A stretch of DNA of 64,000 nt from Coriaria nepalensis (Eukaryota; Streptophyta; Magnoliopsida; Cucurbitales; Coriariaceae). Below the pieces are notes generated by a model that was not told where the DNA came from, searched no databases, and worked only from the letters and a program-made list of their open reading frames with translations. Positions within the stretch are counted from its first letter, which is position 1. The number at the start of each line of letters is the position of its first letter. The stretch is from contig CP114498.1 of assembly GCA_027186245.1 (NCBI GenBank), positions 4,223,501-4,287,500 on the forward strand, given 5' to 3'. This document shows positions 12,543-23,680 of the stretch, in pieces. The position numbers and the translations under genes are program-made.

Positions 12543-13585
12543 TTCATGAGGGAAATCTCAGCTAGTGGTGAAGCAATCCCTACAATGGAAGCCAATAAGA
12601 AGCCAGTCCAGGATTTATCAAGAGATACCCAGATAAACTCTGTAACACCGAAAAGAATATTGGCTTACACATTGTCTGCTACTCCAGCTTTATACAATTC
12701 AGTACTTAATTCAATAAACAGCACAAGAGCTCTGGTTTCGCCCAAAAAAAAGGATTTAAAAATAAGCATTTTGGAGAAATTTAAGATAAGAGGTGAGATA
12801 TAGTATAGCATTTAGGACTAATTCGTTAAACCATCTTAATGGTAACAACTAAAACAAAGAGACTACTCTCCTTAACTACATGAATGATTTTCATAGCAAC
12901 TACTTTAACGTAGCGTAGTATTTGATGAGTTCAACAAAAACACATGTCATGAATTTGAAAAGGGACTTACATGAAGGATAGTGCTGCTTTTTCTAAGCTC
13001 CCCTCGGCAACATTGCTAATATTGTTGGGTATGGGTAAAGGGTCTCTCTTCTCATCTATATAGAGTTGAAGCAGCCCAACAGTGCAATAAAACAATCCAA
13101 GCAATAAAGGAGCCTACCATATTTAAAACTCAGTATTCGGCAATGAAAAGGAAAAAAAAAAAGTGAAGCAACTTTGCAAACGGAGTCACTTTGGCATTTC
13201 GTCGAATGCCTGCTGCGCAAAGCAAAATCCCTAATACAGACCAACCCTGCGATAGCGATTCAAAATGGGATGAAAAAGAAATTGAAGAAATTGGGTAAAG
13301 ATTACTTACCCAAATGCTGGTGTCAAGCGGTACGATGCTAATGGACCCAGATTGGTATTCAACAAGATTCACTCTGGAATGGAGTCCATCGATAAGAGTA
13401 CCCACGACGGAACCTGCTCCGAAAAGTGCGAGCGAGATCGAGGACCAGCTGGTTCTGAGGCTTGCTCTTGATCCTCTCTGCTGTTTCAGACTCCATTTTG
13501 TTTTCGATTGAGATTGCTTTGACTTTGGAGGATGAAGATGAGGAAGAATATGAAGAAATCTACAGGAGAGAGTACTACTTTGCAA
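12543..13585 (-). pseudogene. INSIG-like membrane protein gene, truncated and with a nonsense codon
   Basis: Three exons join in phase: 13585-13310, 13113-12971 and 12731-12543. Exon 1 opens with about 47 residues rich in S, R, K and Q that could be an organelle targeting peptide. It is followed by GAGSVVGTLIDGLHSRVNLV and, across the junction, APLLLGLFYCTVGLLQLYID. Exon 3 carries two further hydrophobic segments ([19 protein letters not shown], then [15 protein letters not shown]). This resembles the plant branch of the INSIG (insulin-induced gene) family, recognised by memory only. Codon 162 is TAA (12667-12665) inside the conserved core, and a donor at 12542 leads to no recognisable last exon. 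The remaining pieces keep good splice sites, so the loss looks recent. A truncated transcript is possible. Confidence 0.55.
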
Positions 13586-13619
13586 TGCAAAGTTTGCCTG
13601 ATTATTGCACTTTTGATTC

Positions 13620-16480
13620 TCGCTTTTGCTCGAGAATTCGTACAGTTTGATTTTAGTTAAAGTTCTGTATCTGTAATGTCGGTTTCTCAGCCATGTAATG
13701 GTCCGACGTGTCGTGACTATTGGATATTCAGCCCAAATGTGATATTCAGTCCAAACCAGAATTTTATTTTTATTTTTTTCTTTTGGGCCCTGTCTAAACT
13801 AGATGCCCTTCTTCATCTTGATGACAAAAATTGATTTGATTATCAAGTTGCTAATAGGGGTGTGAATAGACTGGTAGTATCAGCGTGTAAGATATACTTG
13901 ACGACTCTCGTATCAAGATTGTGAGTGTAAATTCGAATCATTATTGATTCTACCAAGGAATATGTATACTATATAATTTAGATAATACATAATCACTCAA
14001 AAGATTCTACCAAGGAATATGCCTTGAGGAGAATCTTTTAACTTTTAGTTACTAACATAGTTTTGTTATTATTATTGTTATTGTTATTATAAACCTATGA
14101 TTTGCTATGAACAATTTGCTAAGACCTTCTCCTTGCTCCATCTGATTTATCAGTTGCTTAAGAAAGAAGTAGTTAGCTTGGTTTGTTCATCAGTTCGTCA
14201 TACTGTTAGATTAGTTAGTGTAGTTACTTAGCTAGTTATCTAGTCAGCAAGTTATGATTGGTGTATTTAGAGCAAATGTAATCTTTCTATTCATTTAACG
14301 AAAAGTTTCATACAGTTAATACTTTTGACAAAGTTGCTAGTAGTACGCTGCTCAAAGCTTATTTGTTATTATACGACCTCTGTTATAACCCATTTAGATC
14401 GTAATTAAAGGGCTAAAACTGAAAATTTTGATGTATCATTTATAATCAGAATTTCAATTCTCTTCAAAGTCTCTTAAATTTAACTATGTGTCACATCGTA
14501 ATATTGAAATTTTTATTTTACATTCTATCCATGTTGATAATTCAATTATGTATCCATATGTCACGTCGTAATTTTTAAATTCCGATGATTTCCCTCCACC
14601 AAAAATAAAAAAAGAAAGTTGATATGTCTTCAATCCATGTTGTTAGTTTTTTTGTAATCGAGATTTGAAATATATAATGGATATGTTTTTCAAAAAATGA
14701 TATTTTCACCTTCTTTGATTGCTTGTAAGTTACTGTGAAAATAATTTTCGGAATATGACAAGTTTTTACAAAGTCTCACAAGCAATAATGAAAATTTATT
14801 CTGGAATATAGGTATGTGTATAGTTTCTGACAATAAAAAAAATGGGTAGAACAATAATATATATTTATTCTCTCTAGATTTCTCATATTTGTAGGTGAAG
14901 TTGGCACCTATTCGTGAAATAGTGTATTATTTCACGAACAGTCACACACTTTGAAAAAATAATAAACTGTTTTAACGATCATATATTTGAATTTATGAAA
15001 TTCAAACTTCAACTGTAACTAATTATTTTAACTGTCAACTATTAAACTAAAAATGTAAAATTAAATCAGTCAACCATTACACGTGTCAACCGGCCGTCCC
15101 ATTGCAAATGTGAGTGCACCTAATAAGTGCCAAGTGCGCTTAATAAGCGCCAAAAGTATTACACGCATATGTCATGCGCGCGCATATACTAGTGCGAGTC
15201 CTTATTAGACCTCAACTTTTATTTATTATTACTCATTATTTATAATCACTTATAAATACTTTGAGACATTATTTTAAGTATATATATAAAATATTTTTTG
15301 AACTTGACCCTTTAACTCATTTATACTATTTAACCATTATTTTGAGAATCCAATAATCCAAACTACAAATTTCCTTATTTCATTTTAGGAGACTTGCCCA
15401 AACCAAATGTTTAGGTAAAGAAAATATATATCGATAATAAAGAATCAAGTATTAATATGGTTTTATCATTTTTAGACGGCGGCTATGATGTTAAGTATAA
15501 AACCATTTTTTATCCTTATAGAGTTAATTAAGGTACATGAAATGGAAAATTAATATACTACCTACATTCTACTGAGAATTGTATTAATCAAACCTCATTT
15601 ATGTTAAAATATTGGACCCCTTCAAATTTGGAAACCCTAGATAATGGTATCAACCCAAAAAAAAAAGTGGTCTAAATTGAATGCAAAATTACGTTCTAAT
15701 AATTAGGTCTAAAATTCTGAAAATTTCCCTACAAAATATTGAAATTTCGCCATCTAACTTTCATTAGCTAGATATCATAATTTGGACCAAAGTATGTAGG
15801 TTTTAATTTTACCATTTATTTCTTAATAAGATCATTTCATATATATCATTACAAATTTTCAACGGCCTATATTAACTAGAAGCTACTAGCCGGTGATAAA
15901 TAATGTTACTATGCTAGTGAAAACATTTAATGAAAAAAAAAAAAAAAAGTGTGAAAAAAGCCCTTATTACTTCCATCATCAGTATTCAAAAGAGAGGGGA
16001 CCCACCCACTATAAAAGTTAATTTGGTCACATCTAAATTATGTGAAACTTAACCAAATAAAGGGAAAAAATAAATCAAAATGACATCAACCCTATTCTAA
16101 AAGAGGTTGGTTTACTTTTGACCTCTTATCATTCTCACCATTTTTTTTTTTTTAATATTTTTTTTAGTAAAAGTTTGACGCTTTATTTCAATCAATTCAC
16201 AATATATGGTGATAATTGGTTAGGATGCAATCATGGGAAGATCCGATTTTATATATTTTTATCATATTTTTAATATTCTTATCTTTTAATTATCTTTTTG
16301 TAGTTATCTTTTAGTTTGATTACTTGATTAGTTTAGGACTCTAAAATTATAATAGTAGCAAGGTAGAATGAATGTTCAGGATTTGAGTAATTTAATGAAT
16401 TATTATTAATTTTAAATTTATGGATTTAATAATTAGTATCACAGTTAGGTTATGCGTTAATATATATCATGTGCAATAGT
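13620..16480. other. AT-rich intergenic DNA without a recognisable gene
   Basis: I see no convincing coding region. Small structures present: a 19-bp direct repeat (GATTCTACCAAGGAATATG) at about 13948 and 14004; a perfect 11-bp inverted repeat with 6-base loop at 14911-14938 (TTCGTGAAATA and its complement); a block of repeated AAGTGCC/AAGCGCC words at about 15120-15160; and homopolymer runs near 15935 and 16140. Confidence 0.5.
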
Positions 16481-16489
16481 TGGATCCAA

Positions 16490-17060
16490 TCAAGTTCATA
16501 TTAAAGCAGGATATATTACAAGTGATGCAGAACTTTGACGAGAGATTTCAAAGACTAGAGAATTCTTTGAACTAATTAGTAAACAAGACACAAAATGTAA
16601 TGTGGAGCGGCGACATTGTCACCATCACAAAAATTATCGCAGCCCATCAAGTCGCTTAAGCCACTCATTTACTGAGCGTGACTTGCAAGTCCTAACAAGA
16701 GTAGCAACTCATCATCTGATCCTAATAGTAATAGCGAAAGTTCCCACTAATAAGTAAAAATGGGTATTTATTTTGTATCGAATTGGATGTAATAGTATCC
16801 AATTCGATGCTCTATCTCTACCGCCCATCACTAACCCTTCAAATAACGAGTCACACCCAAAATAGTCAGGGCTTCACAAATTACTATGGGAAGAGATGAA
16901 ACGTAAAAGGGAACAAGGATTATGTTTTTCCTACAATGAATGCTTTATTCTGGGAAACCTTTACAAGACACCAGCTCAAACATTTGTTATAGAGGCAGAA
17001 GTTCATTTGACGACAATCATGAGAATCCTTCTAAACCAACACTCGATGTTTCTAGAAAAG
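16490..17060 (+). mobile_element. Ty3/Gypsy gag relic
   Basis: Three stretches match the pattern of Gypsy gag proteins. One (VMQNFDERFQRLENSLN) lies near 16520-16570 and resembles the gag N-terminal coiled region. A Ser/Asn-rich linker (SSSDPNSNSESSH) lies near 16710-16745. MKRKREQGLCFSYNECF is at about 16896-16950, followed by KTPAQTFVIEAE. The last corresponds to the usual basic lead-in, CCHC knuckle and exit of this family, with two of the zinc ligands lost. There are stops between the pieces, and no protease or pol follows. Confidence 0.6.
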
Positions 17061-17582
17061 AAGAAAATTTATGTCAATAACATAACAATACGTGTATTGA
17101 TTATTTGGTTACATATGGATCAAACTAGGATAAAAGGAAACAAATGTATAAAATACAAAAATAAAAATAAAATTAAAAATTAAAGAGAATAAAAAGAGCT
17201 TTAAAAAATAGTTTAAATATTACTAACAGATGAAATTAGATTCAAATTATGATTATATTATTCTTGAGATAATATTATTAATTTAACTAATAATATAACG
17301 AGAGCTACCGATTCTCCTAAATTTATACTCATCATCAAGGCTATATGGAGAAATTTCTCAATTACCAAAAAGGAAAAAAAAAATTGATGAAGAAGAGGGA
17401 GGAAGAGAATTTTATAGAATTGAATGTAGGGTCATTTATACTTTATACACCTTAGTACCTTAGTATTCAAATAACTTGCTTAGATGAGATCCGCTAATTA
17501 ACTAGCTACGTATTATATTGCTCTAACAATTCATCACTATTATTACCATTGTTATTATAATTATAAGGTTAAGCCGGTTATG
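17061..17582. other. AT-rich spacer before the octamer array
   Basis: No gene or transposon domain was recognised. The stretch is A/T-rich with short homopurine runs (about 17360-17410). Confidence 0.4.
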
Positions 17583-17774
17583 TTTTCTTGTTTTCTTGTT
17601 TTCTTGTTTTCTTGTTTTCTTGTTTTCTTGTTTTCTTGTTTTCTTGTTTTCTTGTTTTCTTGTTTTCTTGTTTTCTTGTTTTCTTGTTTTCTTGTTTTCT
17701 TGTTTTCTTGTTTTCTTGTTTTCTTGTTTTCTTGTTTTCTTGTTTTCTTGTTTTCTTGTTTTCTTGTTTTCTTG
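17583..17774. repeat. Perfect octanucleotide tandem array, 24 copies of TTTTCTTG
   Basis: The unit TTTTCTTG is repeated exactly 24 times (192 bp) without a single mismatch, then decays into TTTTTG units to about 17786. Because 8 and 3 share no factor, all three plus-strand frames read the same 8-residue cycle (FSCFLVFL) and all minus frames read KTRKQENK. The open frames here are artefacts of the repeat, not genes. Perfect identity points to recent expansion by slippage. Confidence 0.97.
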
Positions 17775-17786
17775 TTTTTGTTTTTG

Positions 17787-20317
17787 TTCTTTTTAGATCT
17801 TCCTTAAACTTGGTTTTATGCAGTACATTGTCTCTGAATTTCAACTTTGACGACTTACTTCTGCATATACAAACATAAAATATAGAGATAAAATACTAAT
17901 TGCTGATTTTGCCTGATCTAAATGCGACTGCATTTGGTATCATGCATTTGGTATCATGTGTTTGGCTCCATGTGCTTGTATAATTAATCTAATTAATATT
18001 TAATAATAATTTGTCCTATACTGTTTCACTAGACTAGACAGGTTGTACTTGATTACCTAGGTTCTCGTGTTAGGGCATTAATGTTGACTCTAATCTTAAT
18101 CAATTACAGAAAACAGTTTCATGATCAGATTGTACTACAATTTGTCAATCCGAAGGATTTCATGTTACTTTCATTGTATTGGATTTCTTAATTTTAAATT
18201 TTAAATTAAACATATGATTAAAAAGTAACCGAGATTGGTACATTTGCCTTGTAGTCTTGTGGAAAGGTCTTATGCAGTATTGAACACGGATTCACAACTT
18301 TTATTATTATAGTAGATCATAATTAGATTCGATATTGGGAAATATAATAAATTTGTTGTATTAGTTGGATCCTATCCAACTTCTCTATCCGATCCGACAC
18401 ATCAAAAGTTTATTTGGCCGGATCTATTTTTGTTAAATATATGTTCTTTTTAAATATATATAAATTAATTTAATATTTATTAAAATATTTTTTATTAATA
18501 ATTATATTTATTTTCTTTTTCCTTTTAAGTATTTTTATTTATAGATTTTTAATTAAATTTTCTTAAGATTTTTTTTTTTATTTTTTCATTAATTCTTTTT
18601 TTTAAATGCATTTTAATTTTTTTTAAAAATAAATTCTCTATTAAATACATTTATTACTTCATTTTTTTCTCTCTCCTAATATTTAATACTATCCACTAAT
18701 ATATTCAAGAAATGAAAATAAGAAAAAGGAAAAAAAAAAAAAAAAAGGGTGATCATCCGACCATCTTACCGATCCGACTATATTGCCTCTAGTTGGATCA
18801 AATTAGATTGCACAAAATCTTGGTCAAATGGATCGAATCAGATGGGGTTGTGATCGGATATGATCTGACAGCTCCATCTAATTTAATATGACTATTGTTT
18901 TACTCTAATATTTTAGTAGATCGATAGATTGTACATGCCATAATTTGACTATGAGAAATCATTATTCTCACTATAGATGATAGATATATTGTACATGTCA
19001 TATCTATTACACTTTTTAAACAAAACAAAAGAGAAATGAAATTGAAAATAACCACATGTAAAAACTATATCCCTTAAATCTTAAGACTTGCTCAAAATTA
19101 GAATAATATCAAATACTTTATATTAAAGAATAAAACCCTAAAAATTCTACATGATCTATATATTATCTCATTATAAGAAAAACTCAAAAAATTAAGTACA
19201 AATATTAAAACTAATAAAACTTAAAAGAAAAAATTTCATTAAAAATACTATACTCAATAAATAAATAAAACAAAACAAACAATGATAATCAATATACTTT
19301 CATAATACAAAAAATAGCCCAAATTTTTTTCCCAAATTATTACCCTTGCGCCCCTCTCCAATATATCTATATCAATCAAGAAATTAATCCATATCTATGA
19401 ATGTATATCAATCTATATCTAACACTCTTTAAGAAAACCATGCCTGTTCTTTGGTCATCATTAGGCTAATCCCTAGATAATTAGCATGCATAATTATTAG
19501 CTTATATTGTATAGAATATAGATATACAGACAGCCCATCTATCAAGCTTTCTTTTTCTTCTCTTTTTCTATGGTACGCATCCACCAATCTTACTTCTAGC
19601 TAAGCCAAGTGTTCAACTACTACTTATATCGAAAGTTACTAGCAAGTATACCTCCACCAACCATATTGCTCATGACATTAGTTACCATTATAAGGTACAA
19701 GGTGGAAAACGAGAGCATGAAATCAAACGGTCGAATTAATTTGAAAATTTCTTATTCACACATTTTGACTCAAGTGGACATGTTAAATCAAGTTATCAAT
19801 TGGCTGTCTATGTATAGATTAGATGGACCGTGATGATGATTAGCTCCATTGCATTAGGGCTCTTCTTAACTACAAAGAAGTATCATCCTATGAATTCTAA
19901 TCAAAATGAAAGAAATTAAATAAAATCTTAAAAATTAATTTATTATTAAAATTTGTAATAATTTTAATAATATAATTAAGTTTATTTTTTAATAATTTAA
20001 AATTTTGATACAATCAGTAACTTAATATCATATCATAATAAATTTTGAATCAAATCTTTCTATATTTATTATTTCTATGTATTATATGTTTTTATTTTAA
20101 TATTTTTTATTACATGCATGACATCATAATTTCATTATTTGCGGAACAAAAAATTTATCGGACTTGTATACTATGACCTCACTAGCTACCAACTTAAATT
20201 TTTTATCAAATTTGCATGTTAATTGACATGAATAGAAAATAAAGGTCATCACGATGATCATGATGGTAAGGTTCAATTAGTTGGTGCAAGGTTCCAATCA
20301 GAGAAAAAGACTCGATG
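17787..20317. other. AT-rich intergenic DNA with a degenerate GATCGG-rich repeat
   Basis: No gene was recognised. A doubled GCATTTGGTATCAT lies at about 17931-17958. Between about 18365 and 18885, two blocks rich in GATCCGAC/GGATCGAATC words flank a very A/T-rich core, and their outer ends are loosely inverted (TAGTTGGATC against TAGATGGAGC). This looks like an old non-autonomous DNA transposon. I found no matching target duplication. Confidence 0.45.
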
Positions 20318-22945
20318 TTTCCAAAGGATGCCACATGGCAACCGAGGAATACTAGAGAAGCTAGGCCCATCTCTTTCGCACAAATAATTATACGGATTGA
20401 ATATTTTATTATTATACCATATACTATGGATTTCGATGATTAGTGTAATCTATATTTAGTATTTATGCTCTTGAGGGGTCGGCTTGCTTTGGCCATGTAA
20501 TTTTGAGTGTCAATGCATCTAATTAAGAGAAGTCATGGTTAATCAATAGTACTGTTTTATTTATTTAGATTACAGCTTCTTCTTTTTTTCTTTTTCTTTT
20601 TTCAAATTTAAGAGTTGTGTGTTAGTTTTTCAAACTTGGGGGAGTTAAATTTAATTATTGAAAAGTTGAAGAGGGATATTATTAAAGAAAATATGATATG
20701 TGAAGTGGGCAAAGGTATTGTCTTCCTTTGTTAAAATTAAAATTTTAACTTAAAATTTTAATTTAAATTTAATAATTAAATTCTTCGAATTTTTCTTGAA
20801 AATATACCTTTTATCTACCATAACTTTTATATAGCGTATTTTATCTTTTACAGTTTTTATTTGGCTCCAATCTTAGTAATGGAATCACAAGTATTTATAT
20901 CTAGCAAACGGTCCCAAATTAGGTAGAGGGTGTTTAGAAGTCCAAATCGAAGATTTGGGGTTTCAGCTTTTTTTTTTTTTTTTTTTGACAATCCTGGAAA
21001 TATAGGATTGTGGTAAAAATAAGGTTAAAGTTGTTCTCGAGAAGTCTTTCATCAATGGGATTGAAAAAGAGTCTAAGCCAAGAATAAACGATGAATAAAA
21101 TGGATTGTTTGTAATGTTGATTAATTAAGCCCATGTTTTGTGTCATTACACCACCTCTCAAATAAGCACAAAAATAAAAAATAAAATAAATAAATAAATG
21201 AAATTAAAAAAGGATGAAAGTGAAAGATTATGAACCTCAAACAACTCATTTTTTGTTGGGTATGATCAACTATTAATCATGCAGCGTAATCATTATCTCA
21301 TTTCCAAAGGATGCCGCATGGCAGCTGAGGAATACAAGAGGAGCTAAAGTTCATCGAGAGCGAATTTGACTCTCTTTATATCTATTTTTTTAAATAATAT
21401 TGTAGTTATTTGTTTTCATATAATAATTAGGAAAATATCATATTATAAAGAAAATTAAAAGTCTGATTCAGCATAAATATAATTAATTTGATTTCAAATA
21501 TGATTAATTTATGCATCGTATTTAATCAATTTTTTTTTCCATTTTGTTTATAGTTGCGACTCTTCTTTCATTTTATTTGAATATTGACGATGACCATTGA
21601 CACTATAACCTTTTGACTGATCTAGGTCAACGAGTTTGAATCCGAAAGTTAAAGAGAGAACGATTAAGGAAAAAAGTTTTGTTTACATTATTTACTGGCC
21701 ACTACTATAAATCTAAAATCTAAAGACGATAATCGGTTTGTAAACCGGAAACTCAAATTGAGTTCTCGGTCTAAAAGGACAGATACATGAATTATATCTT
21801 TCAAGAGTCTGAGTTTCCAGTCCAAATCGAGTTCTCAGTCTGAAAGGTGGTTGCCATATATGTCCTAGACCAAGAACTCAGATTGAGAACTCGATCTAGG
21901 TTTGAGTTTGCAGTTCAAACCAAGTTCTAGATCTGGGTTTTCGATCTAAACCAAAAATTCGATCTAAGTTTCCAATCCAAACCGTGTTTCTGGAAGGTGA
22001 TTACCATGTATTCCTTTTATATCGAGAACTCGGTCTCAATCGGGAACTCAATTTGAGTTCCCGGTTAGAAGAGAACTCAACAATTCATACATTCTTTATT
22101 GTTTTCGTATTTCCAAACTTTAGAAATGGAGAAAATTTGATTAGAAATTAATAAAGGATCTGATCAAAATTGGATTAAAGAAGACCAAATGGAGAAAAGA
22201 GCGGTTTTTTTCAATTGTCTGAGCAAAAGAGAAAATGGAGAAAAAGGGGAGAAAAATAATATTTTTTATCTATTCGTATTCGGCTTCCATATAAAAATAA
22301 TATATAATATTATCTTTTTCTTTTATTTGTAACATGACAATCATAATATTTGTTATATAATATGATCGACTGAGATTTATGAATACAAATAAATAATGAC
22401 AACATAATAAAAATGAAATCTACTCATAAACCCATCTCCTTCGTCGCAAATAATTATTTAGTTTGAATGTCTGAAATATTTTATTATTATACCATACACT
22501 ATGGATTTTGATGATTATTGTAATATATATATATATATATATATATATAGTATATATGCTCTTGAGAGGCCGGCTTGCTTTGGCCATGTAATTATGAATG
22601 TCAACGCATCTAATTAAGAGAAATCATTGCTAATCCATAGTACTATTTTATTTATTTAGAATAAAGCTTCTTTTTTTAATTTAAGAGTTGTATGTTAGTT
22701 TTTCAAACTTAGGGGAGCTAAATTTAATTATTGAAAATATGAAGAGGGATATTAATAGCCCATATTTTGTGTCATTACACCCACTCTCAAATAAGCACCA
22801 AAAATAAATAATTAAAAAAATAATAAATAAATAATAAATAAATAAATAATAATAAATAAATAAGGATGAAAATGAAAGATTATGAACCTCAAACAACTCA
22901 TTTTTTATTGGGTATGATCAACTGTTAATCATTCATCGTAATGGT
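20318..22945. repeat. Diverged tandem duplication, two units with reciprocal insertions
   Basis: Both units open with the same words: TTTCCAAAGGATGCC at 20318 and again at 21301. Shared blocks, in order, are 20342-20455 with 22431-22530, 20461-20583 with 22551-22675, 20609-20682 with 22679-22755, and 21127-21290 with 22758-22942. Unit 2 carries about 1084 bp (21347-22430) absent from unit 1. Unit 1 carries about 445 bp (20683-21126) absent from unit 2, with ATTAA-type microhomology at the break. No coding capacity was seen in the shared blocks. Confidence 0.85.
21700..22080. repeat. Cluster of degenerate GAACTCGGTCT/GAGTTCTCGG words
   Basis: Inside the extra segment of duplication unit 2, words such as GAGTTCTCGGTCT, GAGTTCTCAGTC and GAGAACTCGGTCTC recur in both orientations at short intervals. 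Related words (GACCGAGTACTTTTCC, GACCGAGAACTT) recur at 24145-24245. This suggests one dispersed repeat family. It shows no domain of a known transposon. Confidence 0.6.
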
Positions 22946-23119
22946 TAGCTCACTGCTAGCTATTTTCGGAAAGCTTTTCCATCTCGAGTAATTATGTTGT
23001 GTTCCTTACTTCACTCGATTAATTCATTGATTTGACCTAAATAATAAAATTTGCTTTCCAAATTGAAATCGTGAAAACAAGCAATTTTGGTTAATAAAAT
23101 GAAAACCCATAGCAAATAA
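22946..23119. other. Spacer before hAT-like element
   Basis: Short A/T-rich spacer with no recognised feature; its last bases (GCAAATAA, 23112-23119) form the left target duplication of the following element. Confidence 0.5.
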
Positions 23120-23672
23120 TAGAGGTGTCTTGATAGAGGTGTATTAGTTAATACGAATCACTCGATCCGGTCTGCATTGAGTTTTTCATTATTTAAAGTT
23201 GGGTCAGACTAAGTTTGAAAAAAAAAAGGATTAGACTGGACTTGGTCGAGCCTAAAAAGCGGCCCGATCCAACTTAATATTTTTTAAAATGAAATAATAA
23301 TAATAATAATAAATCAATCAATAAATAAAATTTTGATCAAATAATGATTTTATTGTGTATTATTAATTAATATATAGATAATTAAAGTATTATAATTTAA
23401 TTATCATAGTTCCATCAAAAAATGTAAAAGAGAAAATATGATGAAAAATTGAGATTTATAGAAAAAATTTGGATTGAGTGAGAATTTAAAAATTATCATA
23501 TGAGATAAATAAAATAAAATAAATATATATATATATAAGGATAAAAAAAATAAATTACCTCTTAAAAAAAAATTTGAAGGACCCAACTGGGTTGCTAGGC
23601 TGGGTTTCAGGTCGGGCTTTTTTATTGAGTCACGGGCCGGACCAAAAATATCAACCCATTTTAATAGCTCTA
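23120..23672. mobile_element. Non-autonomous hAT-like DNA transposon with 8-bp target duplication
   Basis: The 553-bp element starts TAGAG and ends CTCTA. It is flanked on both sides by the same 8 bases, GCAAATAA (23112-23119 and 23673-23680). Subterminal parts are rich in GGTCGG/GGCCCGATCC words while the centre is A/T-rich. The 8-bp duplication, short TIRs starting TAG/TAGAG and G/C-rich subterminal repeats fit the hAT superfamily. It encodes no transposase. Confidence 0.8.
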
Positions 23673-23680
23673 GCAAATAA

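Noticed and set aside
12546..12803. 85-codon plus-strand frame
   Set aside because: It is the complement of exon 3 of the INSIG-like gene, whose minus-strand reading has conserved hydrophobic segments and splice sites.
17583..17774. CRISPR-like or telomere-like array
   Set aside because: There are no spacers, and the unit TTTTCTTG is not the plant telomere repeat.
17578..17878. Long open frames on both strands with 8-residue repeats
   Set aside because: They exist only because the octamer array lacks stop codons in all frames; composition is that of the DNA repeat.
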